A DNA stretch of 64,000 nucleotides from Ulota crispa (Eukaryota; Streptophyta; Bryopsida; Orthotrichales; Orthotrichaceae), in the NCBI GenBank assembly GCA_963920765.1, contig OY987244.1:25028358-25092357 (forward strand). The letters run 5' to 3'. The notes beneath the pieces are model-generated. The model was given only the letters and a program-made list of their open reading frames with translations, searched no databases and was not told where the DNA came from. The position numbers were made by a program, and so were the translations under genes. The stretch's first letter is position 1; each line of letters begins with the position of its first letter. Shown here piece by piece: positions 36,836 to 49,865 of this stretch.

Positions 36836-37447
36836 CTCCTAAATGCCCAAGGCCTTCCTGAACTTCTAGGCATTTTCAGGAAAGTGAACAAACAATCAAC
36901 CTTTTCATACATCTCATCAAGTTTTTTTAAATTGTAACCTTACAAATTTAAACTTGATGTGTTAGAGATTACATAGAAAAAGAAAACACAACAATATCTC
37001 TTATAGTTTGAAAGATTATAATGTTTGAACATGAGGGTGTTAAAATTGTAAAAGTGACTTGAAGTCTTCTAATCCTCATTTCACATTTCAAATCTAAAAA
37101 GTTGGTCTTCAAAAAAATATGAGGTTTAAGGTCATTACATGTTTAATCTCAACCAATTTATTGCTTTCAAAATTTACACCTACATTTTTTTAAAATGGAT
37201 TTTTAATGCGGAATTTTCTCCAAGCTCTAGTGTATTTGAGTTTCATTTTCAAAATCTTCCAACACTAGAAAACTCAAGATTAAAAATCATGAACATTCAT
37301 TTTCAAAATCAGATTTTTGATATTGAAAATAGACTTCAAAAAACACTTGTGTTCAAAAAAAATACCAAAAATAGTGATTTGATAAGATTTTATTCATCTT
37401 CAAAATTTTGCAAACACCCCAAATTGGGTGCCTTGGGCATTTAGGAG
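36836..37447. mobile_element. TTAA/CCC element copy J, short subfamily
   Basis: TTAA at 36832-36835 and 37448-37451. Ends TCCTAAATGCCCAAGG and CCTTGGGCATTTAGGA match perfectly inverted. 612 bp; reverse-complement relative of copy D. Confidence 0.8.
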
Positions 37448-37451
37448 TTAA

Positions 37452-39405
37452 ACCCTGGATAACGCCACTTGCAAGCTAGCCTGGCTAATATTACCCCACA
37501 CTAAATCCTCGGAAAAGCCCAAGGGAGGGGTTCACCCGTCCGGACCGGACGGGCAACAAGCGTCGAAGCTGCCGGCACCGGGGCCCACTCCGTTCCCGAG
37601 CCTTCGCAGACCCTTCTAGTTCCCCTGTCACTCCCGACCCCGCCCGTCGTCGTTGCAGCCCTGCCCCCCCCAAACCAGCGCCATCGCTATCGCCCTTCTC
37701 CCTTCTCCCGCGTCCTCTCCCTCTCCCTCTCCCTCCAGCCTTGCCCTTGCTCTCTCTCTGTCTCCCCTTCTCTCGCACTCACAATGCTGCCCTGCTTCAT
37801 TCCCTTCAGCGCTTGCATTGTTGCTGGCACGTCTCGCTTTCACGCCATCACTACTGCCACCTCCTCAACGTGACACGAGCCATGGACTTACTCTAACTGC
37901 ACTGCACTTCACTCCCCTGGCACCGCGTCAACTGCGCATTTCCCTTTCCCTGCCACCGCGTCAGCTCCGACTCGCCCTTCCCCTTCCTCTTCCCCGGCCA
38001 CCCAGCTTCCCCTCACATTGCTCTCCACCATGCTCCTGCATTTGCATGTGCATTTGCATTTGTAGACAGCCAACAAAGCAGAGCAATCGGGATCTATTGG
38101 TAGGATTGGGGGAGACGACCAAAGGGGGTTCCACTCAGTTATAGGGTTTTGGCTCTCTGTCACAGAGTTGCTGGGGTTTGTGTTTGTTACTATTTTTGTA
38201 TTTTTGTTATTTAGTTTTTTTAAGGGATTTTAGTTGGGTGGCGGTTTAGCATGTAGTTGGTGTTGTGTTGTTGCGGTGGGGATCCCAATGAGGTGGAGGG
38301 CCGTGCGGTGCGGTCGTACTAGTCCTGTTCCTTTCGACGGCAGCCAGTGGTGGAGCGGACGGCGGATTCGGGGCTTGTGATCACATTTCCTTCCCTGTTC
38401 AGGTAGGACGACTTTGGGGGGTTGGGAGGGAAGGGTTGGCGGGGGGAACGACCATGGGGGTTTGTTGTTGTAGGTTTTATTATCGCCGAGAGGAGAGCAG
38501 TTGTTGATGTACAATGCGGGGGGTGAGGGTTTGCAGTTCAGTTACATTTTCGATAGTGCGGTTTACCGGGAGCTTGGGGTCTGGGAAAGCGTTACTTGCA
38601 GTTGGCTAATTCGGGTCCATCATGCGGGTGTCATAAGCTTTAGCTGGAGTGCTGCATTGGTATAACGATTAGACTCAGGTTTTGCTTTCGAGCTCTTATT
38701 AAGTCCTGCCCTCTGGAAGTTAGGTTCCTTTGAATCGTCAGATCTGAGTCAAGCTTCGACGTCTTCCCGGTGATGTAGACTTTCTTGTGATTATCGACAT
38801 TGCCGGTAGAGTAGTTGCAGTAGAAGTGAAGCTATGTGGAGAGATTGAGAGAAAGTGAGGGCATCTTAGTCATAAGTACGGGACTTTCGTAAACTTGTGC
38901 AGACCTAACAATATCACTTATTGACTGATAGCTAGAGACAATGGAATAGAGAGGGTTGTTACATGAGTTCTTCGGATTACATGTGTAAGGCGGTTGGTTA
39001 TGGCAACAAGGGATGTAAACCCTGTTTCGACATCTTTTGTAAGTTTTGGGGTAATTAGCTTAAGGAGAAGTCTCTTTCCACAACCAAGTCTTGTACTAAA
39101 TTCCAAGTCACTTGTGTGCGGGTTCTGACTCCGTCGATTTCAAGCTTTCTCTTCTAGGTTTTCACTCATCTAGTTTCCATTTTAGACCCCTCCGATCACT
39201 GTCTTTGGTCTTTGTTTTCCATGGAAGGTTGTGATTGCGTGCTCAGGTCTCAGAATCAGGGCTCCTCTTATTCGGGATATCTTTTGTTTTAACGTTCTGC
39301 TTGCGTGTGCAGTGTGCGAAGAAGCGAGCAATAAAGGCTGTCAATGCCTGTGTGTTTCCGCATAGTATGACCTTGCAGTAACTGAACTGAAGACATTTGA
39401 GCACC
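37452..39405 (+). promoter_or_regulatory. GC-rich promoter and probable leader of the PP2C gene
   Basis: Composition changes abruptly from AT-rich repeat DNA to GC-rich DNA at about 37500. 37680-37790 is a CT-rich tract (CCCTCTCCCTCTCCCTCC) of the kind found near plant transcription starts and in 5' leaders. The distance to the start codon (about 1.6 kb from that tract) suggests one or more leader introns, but no splice sites can be assigned with confidence. Overlapping low-complexity frames here (Ser/Pro/Leu- or Arg/Gly-rich) are by-products of the CT-rich sequence. Confidence 0.5.
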
Positions 39406-41583
39406 ATGGGCTCCAGAGATGCCCATTCGAATGGAAAGTACAGTCGACACAATGGCCTGTTTCAAGGCCGGAACAAAACGCCACCGAGAAATCCTCCCAT
39501 GGTTCCTTTAGCGTCACTACTTGCCTACGAGCTGAAAAACGAGAAGATCGAGAACCCGTTGTTACGATGCGGACTGGCGTTACAGCCGAGGAAAGGCGAA
39601 GACTTTGCCCTTGTCAAGACAGACTGCCAAAGGATACCTGGAGACGGCTCTTCCACGTTTGCAGTTTTCGGGGTATGCAACAACAGATTCTGTCTTTCAC
39701 TGGAAACAATACGAGTGTGGCTTTTTTTTAGTGTTTCGACTTTGCGTACTAAAGTTTTTTGTGTTCTCTATCAGATCTTTGATGGCCACAATGGATCAGC
39801 TGCAGCAATTCACACCAAAGAAAATCTTTTGAACGACGTGATGAGTGCCCTGAACCCTCGCCTCAAGCGTGATGACTGGTTGGCAGCTCTGCCTCGAGCA
39901 CTGGTTGCTGGATTTGTGAAAACTGATAAAGAGTTTCAAGCAAAGGGTGCGTCAGATTTTTTTTGCTTTTTGTCCTTCTGCTGCTTTTATGCTTGCCTCC
40001 TTCTACCCATGTATCTGGCTTCTAAATCACTAATTTCTGATGCGCGCATTTTATTTTCCCTTCAGAGCAAACGTCAGGGACGACTGTCACGTTTGTGGTG
40101 GTCGATGGTTGGACCATTACTGTTGCGTGTGTTGGAGACTCACGGTGTGTTCTCGACTCTCAAGGGACTGTGACAGACCTCACTGTCGACCACAGGCTGG
40201 ACTGTAACGAGGAAGAGTACGTGCCTGGATGTTCTTATTAGTGACTTCAGCTTTGCCTCACTTATGCTGTATTTTGTACCCGCTTGAAATAGATGTTGAA
40301 CCATATATTTTAAGCCATGCTCAATCTTTGTATTTTCCTTGACAGGAGAGAGCGTGTCAGAGCAGCTGGTGGGGAAGTCGGCAGGCTTAACATTGTTGGT
40401 GGTGCCGAGGTACAAGAACCTCTAGACAAATCCACATAACTTAGAGTTGCTTTATTTTCTGCTCATATCATAAATGCACTCTTGAGAAGCAGTGACAATT
40501 TCATGTTGCCTCGGGTGGTTTGCGTGACATAGGAGTTCTCCGTCAAAGGTTTCTTATGTTGTTTTTACACGCATGGTTGCAGATTGGGCCATTGAGGGTG
40601 TGGCCAGGCGGCCTGTGCCTATCCAGGTCAATTGGAGACACGGATGTGGGGGAGTTCATAGTTCCTGTTCCACACGTGAAACAGATAAAGGTGAGGATTC
40701 CTTATCCTACAAAATAATTGTATATAGTTGATGTGTGACTCGCTTTTCTTACAGCGCTCTTTCTACCTATATTAAACCAAATCTTTGCATGCAGCTTTCA
40801 ACGGGAGGAGGCAGGCTCATCATTGCGTCAGATGGAGTTTGGGATGCTTTGGATTCAGAGAAAGCTGCAAAGTGTTGTCGAGGTTTGTCACAACCAGAGG
40901 TTGCTGCCAAGCACATCGTCAAGGAAACGCTGCGGACTCGAGGTCTAAGGGATGACACCACATGCTTAGTGGTGGATTTGTTACCAACCAGCACTGTGGA
41001 ACCTCCAGCTCCAGTTGTCAAGAAGAAAAGCACCATCTACCGAATGTTTCACTGGAAGAAGAGCCAATCTCCTTCGTCCCAGCCAACATACAACGGCGTA
41101 CCGGTCACGGAAGAGTTGTTTGAAGAAGGTTCCGCCATGTTATCAGAGAGGTTAGTCAAATATCACACCGTTCTTTATCTTTTCATTCCACGTTGGAATC
41201 GAGCACCTTTCATAAACTTTGTTGTCTATCGTTCCAAAATGTTTTTTTTCTACCCGTCTTGGCACAGTTTTCTAAACGAGCTATTTCGAATTGTTAGCTA
41301 CTTTTGGCACTTAGTGGCTAATTTTGGACTTCACTTGTAACTGGTTGGGAAATGCTGGTGTAGGTTGGGTTATGAAGCTTCAATCAACGGAGGAAACGGC
41401 ATGTTTCTGTGTGCAATTTGTCAGTGTGACATCGAGGCCAACGATGGGATTTCAGTACATGCGGGGGCTTTCTTTTCAGGCAAATCCAGGCCACTTGACG
41501 GTCCGTTCCTGTGCGTCACTTGCAAATGGAAGCAGGACGCCATGGAAGGCAAACAACCCACTCGAATACCGTCTGCCTCGTAA
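39406..41583 (+). CDS. PP2C-type Ser/Thr protein phosphatase, plant PP2C 5/12/15-like, seven coding exons
   Basis: Exons 39406-39672, 39775-39946, 40066-40216, 40346-40409, 40583-40690, 40795-41150 and 41364-41583 join in frame with GT/AG borders to about 445 aa. The start lies in ACCATGG. It removes phosphate from Ser/Thr residues using two metal ions. Motifs in order: GEDFAL (N-terminal metal-site region), FDGHNG (about residues 91-96), GDSR (170-173), DHR (188-190), LSRSIGD (231-237), ASDGVWD (265-271) and DDTTC (307-311). The NPPMVPLASLLAYELKNEKI start and the tail with CAICQCD...CVTCK Cys pairs and DAMEGK match, from memory, the Arabidopsis At1g47380/At1g68410/At1g09160 group. All metal-binding Asp residues appear present, so it should be active. 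The specific substrate is unknown. The Cys-paired tail may bind zinc (inference). Confidence 0.95.
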
Positions 41584-42590
41584 ACTTGGAAAAACTCAAA
41601 CCAATTATATTTTTCTGTACTCTGTTCTGTTTCAACCCCATTAGACTGGATCATCGTGACAGGAGGGTGCCCTTGTCTCCTCTGCATAGACTCATTCATT
41701 TTCCACCCGAATGTGGCCTGCTAATTAATTATCTTGGCAATTTCACTGCTGGAACACATTGTGCAGTACGTGTAATGCCCTGACGCCACCGAGTGGCCTG
41801 TGGCGAAATCACTGATATCAGCGAACAGGCCGTTGGTTTTGGGCGCGTGTCACAAGCAGACAAGTTCAAAGGGCCTGCAATATTTTGTAAGCATACAACA
41901 GACAAGTAATTTCAAAATTAGATGTCTCTCACAGCTCCATTGCATGCACCATTTAGCCGAACAGAGAGCTGCTGTTTTATTCTTGAATAAAAAGAAAAGA
42001 TTTGGTTGCTGGTTTGTCCATGTTACTGGACATGATTTTTTTGGTTAAAGACTCTTTTATATCGGAGAGATTCTCAGGCCTGATTGTGAGGTGTGTTTGA
42101 GCGAAGAACCCCGGTTTTTGGTAGGTCGTGACAGTTGGGCAATTTTAGAATGATACTCTCGGCTTGTTTCTTTCCATTTTTGGACAGCTTGTGTACATAA
42201 CATTATTAAGATCCATATTAATTTTGGGGGGGTTGGGAGACTTTGTTTATTTTTGTTACATTTATTTTGGACTGACGAGCTGAGTATCTGCCCGGTCCTC
42301 ATTGCAATTTTTCGCTAACAGAAGTGTACGTATAGATTTCTCCAGATTTTGTGTTTCTTTTGTTCCAATTGGGGCAACCTTCCACATAGATACTTGTACT
42401 TGTAGGATGTTTTATATGTAGAAATGGTTGCTTTGGAAATGGCGTTCTGTTCCTTCAGGTTCAAAGCAGCTGTAATATGGTTGCACTATTGAAAATTTCA
42501 TGTCAAGCGGATCAGTAATGTTTGAGCAATTTATGGTCCCTGTTATGTGTTCATTGAAGTATGGTTTGGCTAACTGTATTTAGGAGTATT
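41584..42590 (+). other. 3' UTR and downstream flank of the PP2C gene
   Basis: An AATAAA at 41986-41991 is a plausible polyadenylation signal about 400 bp past the stop. Further AT-rich sequence to 42590 contains no second gene. Transcript end not determinable. Confidence 0.4.
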
Positions 42591-42601
42591 TTTCTTATGT
42601 T

Positions 42602-43101
42602 TGGAGTGCATCCACACCTTTAGAGTGCATCCACACCTTTATTACACTTGAGATTAACAAAGAAGTTGGAATAGAGATTAATGTTGTTCTAGTGAGGTAG
42701 TTAAGATCCCAAATTAAAAAAAATTGTTGGTAGCAAATGCTAGTTATATAGTCTATATAGTATGTATTATAGTAGCTCAGTCCTTTAAGGGTTAATGCAA
42801 TGGGTGTTTGGGTTAGGAATAAGGTAGAAGAACCTAAAATTAATACCAGCTGTTCTTTGACGTTTGAAAAGAAACCTAAATGCTAGACCCAAACTACATA
42901 CGTAGGCACCCAAAATTGACTTTTTCTTGTATTTGGAATAGATTCACACCTTTACTGCATTTGAGATCAACAAAGAAGTTGGAGAGTAGATCAAAGCTGT
43001 TCTAGTGAGCTACTTGAGATCCCAAATTAAAACTTCTTATTGGTAGCAAATATTGATTATATAGTAGCGTATATACTATGCCCTATGGTCCTCTAAGGAT
43101 T
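42602..43101. repeat. Two adjacent copies of a small dispersed repeat
   Basis: 42602-42795 and about 42930-43101 both carry GATTCACACCTTTA-type, GAGAT.AACAAAGAAGTTGG and GATCCCAAATTAAAA blocks, and both end in CCT-TAAGG-TTAA. Third relative at 12080-12308. The rightmost bases resemble the TTAA family ends but the left ends do not. Confidence 0.5.
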
Positions 43102-43658
43102 AACATAATGGAACACAAATTGTGTAAGTAACGGTTTATGGTCGGATGTGACATAATCTTCTTGTTGTCACTTTTTTGAGAGTCTATTCACTCTATTGTC
43201 AACAATACGGCAATCTACGGACTTGCCTTCAACAATTCATAATTTATTCACAAGATCTCAAAAACTTCCAAAAACTATTTTACTTGCATGTGTGCCCATT
43301 TCCTAATGAGAACATGCCACTTGATTGTGAAAAGACCCCAAAATTACCACATTTGAATTAAGTGTCAGTTTGAGGTTCTTTTACCTTATGTGTAGTCTGG
43401 GTGGCAAACGGAAGTATGCAACTATGCATTGCACTCAAGCTGGAACGTCAAAGTGCTATTAAAGATTTATTGCTATTATGTTTTTTGTGCACTAGGAACT
43501 CTATATATAGATTCAATGCTCTATTTTTATCTGTGAAGTTTGTCTTTTATCTGTAAAGTTCAGATAGGGTTTGTAAAGATGTTAAATGATTCCTTAAATG
43601 GGAGCGACCTGCTATAAAGCTTGTGTAGGGTTCGCAAAAGTTTTAATGATTTTATATA

Positions 43659-44202
43659 GGGGATTGATATGTCTATTACATCCTTTTAGTTATTCTACCA
43701 CACTTCAGGGTAAATTTTAGATTTCTATCATCAAATAGTTGAATTTGAGAATTTGGAATGGACTTAGAGACCTAGACTTTGTCTCAAACCATAAAAAAAG
43801 GTTGTAATTGAACAACACCCAATGAAAAAGCTTAGCTCTGGGGAAAAATATTACTTTTACTTTTGTATATAAAAAATGATAAGCTTTTTCATTGGGTGTT
43901 GTTCATTTAGAACCTTTTTATAATTCTAGACTAAAAACACCATATTCGTTAATTTGGGAAAAATGGTACATTTTGGGACTTTCAAGAAGTTTGAGATGAT
44001 CACTTCAAACCAAGCTCAATGATTTTTTTTGTACACGTGCTTGTTTTTCCCAAATTAACAAATATGGTGTTTAAATCACCGTCTCTAAATCCATATCTGA
44101 ATTCCAAATTCTCAGATTCAACTATTTGATGGTAGAAATCTAAAATTTACCCCGGGGGTGTGGTAGAATAGCTGAAAGGGTGTGGTAGACATATCAATCC
44201 CC
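43659..44202. mobile_element. Foldback MITE with 9-bp target duplication, second copy
   Basis: TTTTATATA (43650-43658) and TTTTATAAA (44203-44211) flank inverted ends GGGGATTGATATG and CATATCAATCCCC. Arms match over roughly 200 bp, same family as 25390-25890. Unlike that copy it has no 22-bp amplification and carries a smaller element at 43936-44071. Confidence 0.72.
43936..44071. mobile_element. 136-bp MITE nested in the foldback element
   Basis: TAAA at 43932-43935 and 44072-44075. Ends AACACCATATTCGTTAATTT and AAATTAACAAATATGGTGTT are inverted. The corresponding site in the 25390 copy (CTATACCAAATCATGG) lacks it, supporting a 4-bp duplication. Confidence 0.7.
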
Positions 44203-44214
44203 TTTTATAAATGG

Positions 44215-44640
44215 GAGCAAAGTCTATATTTGTGCTTTGTAAGGTAGAGGGTTTGTTCTCCAAGTGTCTCCCAATTCCGACCCCTACTATTTGGGGCTTC
44301 TCCACCCACTATTGAATCCAAAGTGGAGTAGTGAATGCATCTTGCACAAGCAAATCTTGTCACATGCCAAGTGCTAAGCTACTTTGAGATGGTTGGGATT
44401 GGGACCCTGAAGTGCCATTATAGGTACACACCCAAGCAGTTGCAAGGTTAGTTTAGAGTTGCTAATAGGCACCCTATGAGGTGCAACTTTGCCATTTTAT
44501 ATAAAATAATCTACAATACTTTTTTCACAAAAATTATGTTTTAGGACAACTTGTTGAAAGGCTAACCCTATTGAATTTTTTCTTGAATTTTTTCTTGAAT
44601 TTTCTAAGACCTTGACGTACCCCAAACCATTAAACGCTTG
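44215..44640. repeat. Uninterrupted relative of the 4585-5945 repeat
   Basis: The reverse complement matches both halves of 4585-5945. It gives the approximate empty site for TTAA copy C. Confidence 0.55.
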
Positions 44641-44778
44641 GATATGGGTTTATCTATCTTAGTTCATGTTTGTTTGGAAACTCAAGGCCACTTTACATTA
44701 CAAGTCACTTGGATATGGGTTTGACTACCTTAGTTCATGTTTGTTTGGAAACTTAGGGCCACTTTACACTACAAGTTG
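44636..44778. repeat. Tandem duplication, about 71 bp x 2
   Basis: CTTGGATATGGGTTT...TTAGTTCATGTTTGTTTGG...GGCCACTTTACA-TACAAGT occurs twice in a row with a few differences. Confidence 0.85.
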
Positions 44779-45294
44779 AGGTTGGTTCTCAGCCTCTGAC
44801 AAGCCAAATACTCAAATTTCATTGGTTCATATTTTGAAAATTCCTCAAAAATTTACATTAAGAGTTAAGGCTAAATTTTCATTACATATTTTAATTTTTA
44901 AAAGACAAGATCTGACACATCCCTAACTCTAGAAATTGGGTCTCCTAAAAATGTGAAGTCAATTCTTGGCCCCCTAGTTGTTGTCAAATTTTATTAAATT
45001 ATGATTTTTTTAATAACAAACATTCTTTTGAGATACTCAACACCATAGGATGGAGTAAAAATATCAAGGGTTATCTTTAGATTTTTTTATCCCTTTCCTT
45101 CTGAAATTTTCAATATTTACTCTAGTGACCCCAACTTTTTTGCCTCAAAATCTTTATACACAAGGGAGTTAGCCCCCACTATGTTCATATTATATGAGAC
45201 ACTTGGGACCATTCTTAAGGCCATTTGGACTGAAATTTTGGTCAAAATGACCCTAAGTTTTTCATGGCCTTGACTCCTAGTGTAAAGCGGCCCT
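44756..45294. mobile_element. Inverted-repeat element with GGGCC ends
   Basis: GGGCCACTTTACACTACAAG at the left is matched by CTAGTGTAAAGCGGCCC at the right. About 540 bp, non-coding. The left end lies within the second unit of the tandem duplication, whose first unit has the same sequence, so the boundary is approximate. Confidence 0.5.
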
Positions 45295-46224
45295 CAATAT
45301 ATCTGATGTTAGATGCATTTGACAATTGCAAGTTTGCCTGCATTTTGTACGCTTCCAGAAGTCCTATTTCTATAGGTTCTAATGATAAGTCAGACTTCAT
45401 GGGATTTAGATAATGTAAAGAGTTTTACTAGTTTTCATGGTTACCAAAAAAAGACTACCTTTTTCTTAGTCTTAAGTTGTAAAACAACTGGGAATCTTGC
45501 GTGCATGATATCAAAATTTCACTTGTGCAATGGGCTAATAATCATATATTTTACTCTAATGCAAAAGATAAAAATATTGGCCCTTTTTTACAATTTGCTC
45601 TTATCTCTTACAAGCTTTAACCCTGTAGTGCCCGGTTGACCACTTTTGGGTTGATTTGGTGCTCCATGGTTCTTGTCATCTTTGTTTTATTTGATTTGTA
45701 AAAACACAAAATGTAATGGAGTTGGGGGTTTAGATTGCGCTCCTACTGGAACAAATTTCAAAACAAGGCATAAAAAAACATGGTAGCTATGCGTATTTTA
45801 CATATGAAGTTGAGAATCTCATACAAGTGTAACAAATGAAATACTAATTCAGTGCAACCGTGACGTGGCCCCAAAGCCCACATATTGCACCCAAAGTATC
45901 TAGTGCTAACTCTCTAGTAGTTGTGCAAAAGATGCATGATTTATTTAGAAGTTCTACGTGTAGCATATTCTACAACATTGCGTATTCCATGAAATCTTAG
46001 ATTCCAAAGGTTTGCAATGCTAAATGTGGGACCTTGTACCTCAAATGACACCCAATTTAGATGATATTGATCAATTGGATTTTGTGAAAACATGTTCCAT
46101 GCATGTTGTATTCAACCGTATATGTGTGGCCACGTCATATTCTTCCAATGCTCAAATTCACAAATCATGCCATGAAATGCATATATTGACTTGAATTTTG
46201 TATTTTTTTTTTAAAATCCAATAA

Positions 46225-46448
46225 TGTTACAATACAAGATCAAGTATCGACATTCCTTTCCTATTTTGAGATCATAACCTAATGTAGAAACAAACACTAA
46301 AAGACGCAAAGGTGATATTGAAAGTATTCCATTGTATTAAGCAAAATGTCAAGTGAGGAACAAACCTCCTCACTTGGTTTAAGAAGGAAAGAGGAAGGAT
46401 AACCAACCTCTAACCAACGTAACCATCATTATGAACTAGTTTGTAACA
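46225..46448 (-). repeat. 3' LTR of the gypsy element
   Basis: TGTTAC...GTAACA termini, 224 bp, about 94% identical to the other LTR. Confidence 0.95.
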
Positions 46449-49400
46449 TTATCCCCCTTCTTAGGTAGAGTTTTTTTACGGTTTGGTGCCGGCACTCCAG
46501 GGTGCTTCTTATGAAACTTTGCCACCGCTAGTGGTGCATTCTTTAAATTTGCCGCCGGCTCTCAAAAATTCTCTTCTGGTCTGTAGCCCTCTCAAGAGAC
46601 TAGATATTGCAATTTTCTTCCCCGACCAAAAATACGTAAATTAAGAACTTCGTGGACTTTCCATTCAACATCTTTATCAGGAGTGGTAATCGGTGGGGGT
46701 GGTAATTAGCGTCGTCTCGGAATAGAATCATGACGATATTTTTCAAGCAAGGAGACATGGAATACATCACGAGTCTACAATGTTTTTGGTAATTGTATGC
46801 GATAAACAACATCGGAGAGTTTAACAATTACTGTAAATGGTCCCAAAAACTTTGGGGCCAGTTTCCGAAATGGCTCCATTGTTGTTATATTATCATGCCG
46901 AAGAAGAACCTTGTCGCATATTTGAAATGTTGGTTGTAATTGTACCCCGCAATTATAGTTGCCTTTGGCGTCCTCCCCTGCAATTTTTATCATAACTTTA
47001 AGTTTTTTAAGGATTTGTTGTAAGTGTTGCACTCGGTCTTCCGCCGCAGGCACTGCAGATGTGGTTGGTGTAGAAACCGAAAATGCCGGATGATGACCAT
47101 AAGTGGCGTAGAAAGGAGAGAACCTTGTTGCAGAATGACTTGCGTTGTTATAAGCAAATTCTACTATTGGGAGGAGATTGTCCCAATCATCTTGCCAGGT
47201 TGTAGTGAAAGTTTGAAGAAATTGCTCAAACACTTGATTTACCCTTTCGGTTTACCTGTCTGCCTAAGGATGAAAAGCCGTGATTGGAGATGGCCGAATC
47301 CTAAGGAGTTTGCAAAGTCTTCTCATGAACTTAGAGACAAAAACTGGCCTACGATCTAAAATTACCTCCTCCAGTATGCTATGAAGCTTCCAAATATTAT
47401 GTAGATATAATAAAACGGTCTTGTTGGATGTAACTGTTTCCTTTGTAGGAATAAAGTGGCCTAGTTTTGTGTTTTTATTGACCACCACCATAATAGAGTC
47501 ATGTCCACTGCTATTTGATAATTTTACTATGAAATCGATAGAAATTCTTTTCTACGGTGCATGACCGGCCGGAATGGGTTGCATTAGTCCATATCTAGGA
47601 TGGAGAGTTGATTTCGACCATTAACACAAGTCACATTCCTCAACGTACCAGTGAACATAGCGGCGTAATGTGGGCCAATAAAAAATTCAACTAACCAAAT
47701 TCAAAATTTTAGCTCTCCCTTGGTGTCCCGCGATTGGTGCATCATGCCGAGATTGCAAAATTTGTCGCTTAAGTTCCTCATTGTCTGGTACATATATCAA
47801 ATTCTTAAAGCGAAGGATTCCATCATCCAACGTGTATCCTTGAAGTTGTCAGCGTATATCTCGGGGAGGTTGCTTGGAATTGTTTTTGCAAAATGACAAT
47901 AATGGTTGTAGTGTAGCATCTTCTTGCAACGCTGTCTTAAGTCGTTCTATAATTTGTACATCCGTCCATACCGGTTCATGAGACTCAAGCGCAATCAATT
48001 GCAGTAAGGGTTAATTTTCTTTATTTTGTCCCTCGGTGACATCCACTTGTGTAGAAAGAATGTTTGCCCTTCTATTTAGCGATCTTGTCCGGTGGTGAAT
48101 TTTAAAGTTAAAAGCAGATAGGAATTTAGACCATTGAGTTTGGCGTCGGATTAACTGTTTCGTAGTAAGAAAATACTCCAAATTTTTGTGGTCCAAGAAT
48201 ACCCGGATTTGATGCGGTGATTCTTCCAAATATACCTGCCAGTCTTGAAATGCCAAAATTATATTTAAGAGCTCTCTATCATAGATATCATAGTTTTGTT
48301 CTGCTAGAGACATCTTTGAACTATGGAACGCACAAGGGTGGAGATGCCCATCATCCCCGTGCTGCAAAAGAATAACTCCTATTGCCACATCGGATGCGTC
48401 CGCCTCTATAATGAAGGGTTGTTCAAAATTAGGGTGGAGCAATATCGGTGCTTAGAGAAATCTTGATTGAAGTTCCATGAAAGCCCGATCTACTTCTATG
48501 GTCCATTCAAGTTTTTATCATTTTTTGTCAGCATGAGAAAAGGAACGGCAATCTTAGAATAATCACATATAAAATGCCAATAAAAATTGGCAAAGCCAAG
48601 GAATGCCTGCACTTCTTTCACGGTTTTTGGTGTGGGCCAATCCTTAATGGTTTGAACCTTATCCTAGCACATTTCCAACCCTTTAGCAGACACCACCATT
48701 CCTAAAAACTCAACGGATTGACAATGAAACTGACACTTTGATTCCTTGACATAAAGTCCATGTTTTTTCAATTGTTGAAAAACTTCTCACACGACTCGTA
48801 CATGTTCTTCCAGATCTTTTGAAAAAATGAGGATGTCGTTCAAATATATTACAACGGAAATGTCCAATAGATCTCCAAAGATCTCCTGCATGTAAGATTG
48901 AAATTGAGCAAGTACATTGGTTAATCCAAAAGACATCAGTAAATACTTAAACAATCCATACCGTGTTTTGAATGCCGTTTTGAACTCATGTCCCAATGCC
49001 ATCCGCACTCGGTAGTACACCTGTTTTATATCCAGCTTAGTGAAAATTTTTGCTCCCATCAACCGGTCTATGAGCTTCGGAATAAGGGGTAACGGGTAGC
49101 AATTTCGGATTGTGATTTTATTCAAATTTCGATAATCCACGCAAACTCTGATAGAACCATCTTTCTTCTTGGCAAATACAATTAGTGCCAATACCGAGGA
49201 TTTGGATTGTCGAATCCATCATTTCCCCAAATTTTCCTCTAAATATTTGCAAAGCTCTTCTAATTCCGCCGGTGACATAGCTCAAAGACTAGTATTTCGT
49301 GGCTCTTGGCCCTGCTTGAATTCAATCCTCATGTCCGCCACGTCGTGTTTTGGCAACTCATTTGATGCCTGTTCACTAAAAGCTCCACTCAAGTCGCGGT

Positions 49401-49609
49401 ATTCTTCTGGAATTGAAGAATTCTTTGTACTAGAAAGACTCACCTCGGAAATATTGAGTGCATAAATCTCCGCATTTTTTGCCGAAAAACAAAAAGCGGC
49501 CGCTGACACAAAAGAGTGCATTGGAGCAATTAAGTTTCTTGTAACGGGCCCGGTACCTTTGATTGGCTTACCAAGCCCTGTATCCCTAAGCTCTTTACCA
49601 GCCTCTGCA

Positions 49610-49865
49610 CTCGGTATCCTTATGCCGAGTGCCGGGGAGGGTACCGGGGCGGGGGTGCCCTCAGCCGACAGCCGGCATCGGATTGTCGGGTGGCGGGGCT
49701 CACTGTCTGGACCCGCCCGGCAGGTCCCGGCAATCCCAGCAGGACCGCAGCGCCAGTGCCCGGGCTGCCTATAGGCCCCGACAGGTCCGCAACACCGAAT
49801 CGCAGGTTGTCTGCGGGCCCTGACAAGCCCGCAGCGCCTGCAAGGCCCGCGGCGCCTCCTCCTTT
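49610..49865. other. GC-rich block inside the gypsy element
   Basis: About 250 bp of strongly GC-rich, Gly/Pro/Ala-coding-like DNA (GGGCCCGCAG, CCTGCCGGGCGGG) between the protease and reverse transcriptase regions, in contrast to the AT-rich element around it. It could be a captured host fragment or a linker characteristic of this lineage. Confidence 0.6.

Noticed and set aside
37653-38144. Long Ser/Pro/Leu-rich and Arg/Gly-rich frames near the PP2C gene
   Set aside because: They are produced by CT-rich leader-like DNA, have no domains, and overlap on both strands.
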